Assembly (NCBI GenBank): GCA_003601535.1
Contig: PIXW01000240.1
Coordinates: forward strand, 1 to 6,653
Origin: ANME-2 cluster archaeon
GTDB taxonomy: Archaea; Halobacteriota; Methanosarcinia; Methanosarcinales; Methanogasteraceae
Length of the DNA stretch: 6,653 bases
Reading direction: 5' to 3'
The notes under the pieces were generated by a model. That model was not told the DNA's origin. It searched no databases and worked only from the letters and a program-made list of their open reading frames with translations. This document shows, in pieces, positions 5,458-6,653 of the stretch. The position numbers and the translations under genes were made by a program. Within the stretch, counting starts at the first letter, position 1; every line of letters starts with the position of its first letter.

Positions 5458-6653
5458 ATGAACAAGGATTATGACGTAATCATCATCGGATCCGGACCGG
5501 CAGGCATGTTTGCAGCGGATGAACTGGTAGATTCGGGTATGCGTGTGCTCGTAATCGACCGCGGGCAGGATATCGATGAGCGTTCCTGTCCGATGAACCG
5601 GACCAGTGTATGCGTGCACTGTACGCCATGTGCCATCATGAGTGGGGTCGGCGGCGCAGGAACATTCTCTGATGGCACATTGAATCTGCGTCCTGACATA
5701 GGAGGGGATCTTGCCATGCTTACAGGAAGCACAGAGGAGGCATGGGACATTGTCCATCATGTGGATGAGGTATTTCTGAAATATGGGGCGCCCGACGTAC
5801 TCACCGAGTCAAACGGGAATGTCGTGGAGAAGCTGAAACGGCGTGCTGCATCGGTTGGAGCACGATTCATCAATATACCGCAGCGCCACATCGGATCAGA
5901 CAACTCACCCGTTGTCATCAAGAACTTCAAGCATAGCCTTGTGGATAGAGGGATTGAATTTCTGCTGGACACCGATGTCGTCGACCTCGTAATCAGCAAT
6001 GATGATGAGTGCAAGGGAGTTGTTCTTGAAGATGGTAAAACCATCACATCCAGATACGTGATCATGGCGCCTGGCAGGATCGGCGCAAACTGGGTGAATG
6101 AGATGGTTGAGAAGCACGGTATCGCTGCCAGATACGGAAGCATCGATGTCGGTGTGCGAATTGAGGTGCCTGCGATCATCATGGATCCGGTCACACATGT
6201 CAACCGCGATCCAAAGTTCCACATCCATACCAGGCGGTATGACGATTTCGTCCGGACATTCTGTACAAATGCAAATGGTTTCGTTGTAAAAGAAGAATAT
6301 CCCGGATTCATAGCCACGAATGGGCATTCCATGAAGAGTAAACAATCAGAAAATACGAATTTTGCATTCCTTGTCAGAATCAGTCTCACGCATCCGATTG
6401 AGAACACCACCAGATACGGCGTCTCGATCGCAAAGCTTGCAACCACCATCGGAGGTGGGAAGCCGGTACTTCAGCGTATGGGCGATCTCAGGAGAGGGAG
6501 ACGATCGACAGAGGATAGAATCAAGCGAAATCAGGTCGTAAACACGCTTAAGGATGTGACACCAGGCGATATCTCGATGGCGCTTCCTCACAGAATCGTG
6601 ACAGACATCATCGAGGGGCTCGAGGTATTAAACGAGATCATACCAGGGGTTGC
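5458..6653 (+). CDS. FAD-dependent dehydrogenase (COG2509-like), 3' end outside window
   Basis: A large flavoprotein open from the ATG at 5458 to the window edge (398 full codons, no stop). Residues 4-16 form the FAD-binding beta-alpha-beta with GSGPAG at 11-16, and the acidic end of the second strand is VLVIDRG (Asp34). A cysteine cluster C44-x7-C52-x2-C55-x2-C58 follows, then GVGGAGTFSDGTLNL at 63-77, the signature by which I place it with the uncharacterised FAD-dependent dehydrogenases of COG2509. A second FAD contact is visible in YVIMAPGRIGANWV (about 201-214). The cysteines may bind an iron-sulfur cluster or be redox-active; that is inference. The substrate is unknown, and no membrane segment or signal peptide is visible. 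Divergence from ribK suggests a tie to flavin supply. Related families such as geranylgeranyl reductase share the FAD motif but not the GGAG-FSDG block. The C-terminus lies beyond the window. Confidence 0.88.
   Translation, partial: MNKDYDVIIIGSGPAGMFAADELVDSGMRVLVIDRGQDIDERSCPMNRTSVCVHCTPCAIMSGVGGAGTFSDGTLNLRPDIGGDLAMLTGSTEEAWDIVHHVDEVFLKYGAPDVLTESNGNVVEKLKRRAASVGARFINIPQRHIGSDNSPVVIKNFKHSLVDRGIEFLLDTDVVDLVISNDDECKGVVLEDGKTITSRYVIMAPGRIGANWVNEMVEKHGIAARYGSIDVGVRIEVPAIIMDPVTHVNRDPKFHIHTRRYDDFVRTFCTNANGFVVKEEYPGFIATNGHSMKSKQSENTNFAFLVRISLTHPIENTTRYGVSIAKLATTIGGGKPVLQRMGDLRRGRRSTEDRIKRNQVVNTLKDVTPGDISMALPHRIVTDIIEGLEVLNEIIPGV

Noticed and set aside
5323..5760. Minus-strand open frame continuous with ribK that would extend the protein by about 146 residues
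   Set aside because: It runs antisense over the divergent promoter and the first 100 codons of the flavoprotein. The extra residues do not resemble the family, and a TATA box lies at 5356-5364 within it.
5757..6449. Minus-strand 230-residue open frame
   Set aside because: It is a shadow of the flavoprotein gene, which has clear motifs on the + strand; the product is Ser/Thr/Phe-rich with no recognisable domain.
1..6653. CRISPR arrays, tRNA or rRNA genes, insertion sequences, defence or toxin-antitoxin genes
   Set aside because: No repeat-spacer pattern, no cloverleaf-like segment in the short intergenic gaps and no transposase or defence motifs were seen; nearly all the sequence is accounted for by eight housekeeping-type genes.

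Overview
This window looks like a stretch of euryarchaeal chromosome, about 50% GC, from a methanogen-like or alkane/methane-oxidising (Methanomicrobia or Syntrophoarchaeia/ANME-1-like) lineage. The evidence is the prefoldin alpha - ftsY gene pair, a CTP-type riboflavin kinase fused to a helix-turn-helix domain, an archaeal-type RibB, an archaeal mevalonate-type thiolase, TATA-box promoters and ribosome-binding sites of the GGTG type. The exact lineage cannot be fixed from sequence inspection alone. There are no RNA genes, mobile elements, CRISPR arrays or phage genes, and the region reads as core housekeeping DNA.

Left part (1-1277, + strand): the 3' end of the prefoldin alpha subunit gene, overlapping by one base with a complete ftsY, the SRP receptor GTPase. 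Centre (1341-3992, + strand): a stand-alone acetyl-CoA acetyltransferase-type thiolase, an orphan MoxR-type AAA ATPase with an uncertain start, and a small winged-helix regulator with a clear TATA box and Shine-Dalgarno site.

Right part (3998-6653): a flavin locus. On the minus strand, ribK (HTH plus riboflavin kinase, the RbkR architecture) overlaps ribB (3,4-dihydroxy-2-butanone 4-phosphate synthase) by 13 bases. ribB converges on the small regulator, with only 5 bp between their stop codons. Diverging from ribK across a 135-bp promoter region is a large FAD-dependent dehydrogenase that runs off the right edge of the window. This gene has no stop inside the window and is easy to miss. It carries a four-cysteine cluster.

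Functionally, the left genes serve protein folding and membrane targeting. The thiolase would supply acetoacetyl-CoA. The right-hand block makes riboflavin precursor and FMN, probably under feedback from the RibK HTH domain, next to a flavoprotein that may consume the product. The most unusual observations are a Gln at the position of the metal-binding His of RibB, candidate operators at the ribK and regulator promoters, and a strong excess of GATC tetramers that is about twice as dense in the left half. I found no clearly new multi-gene system.
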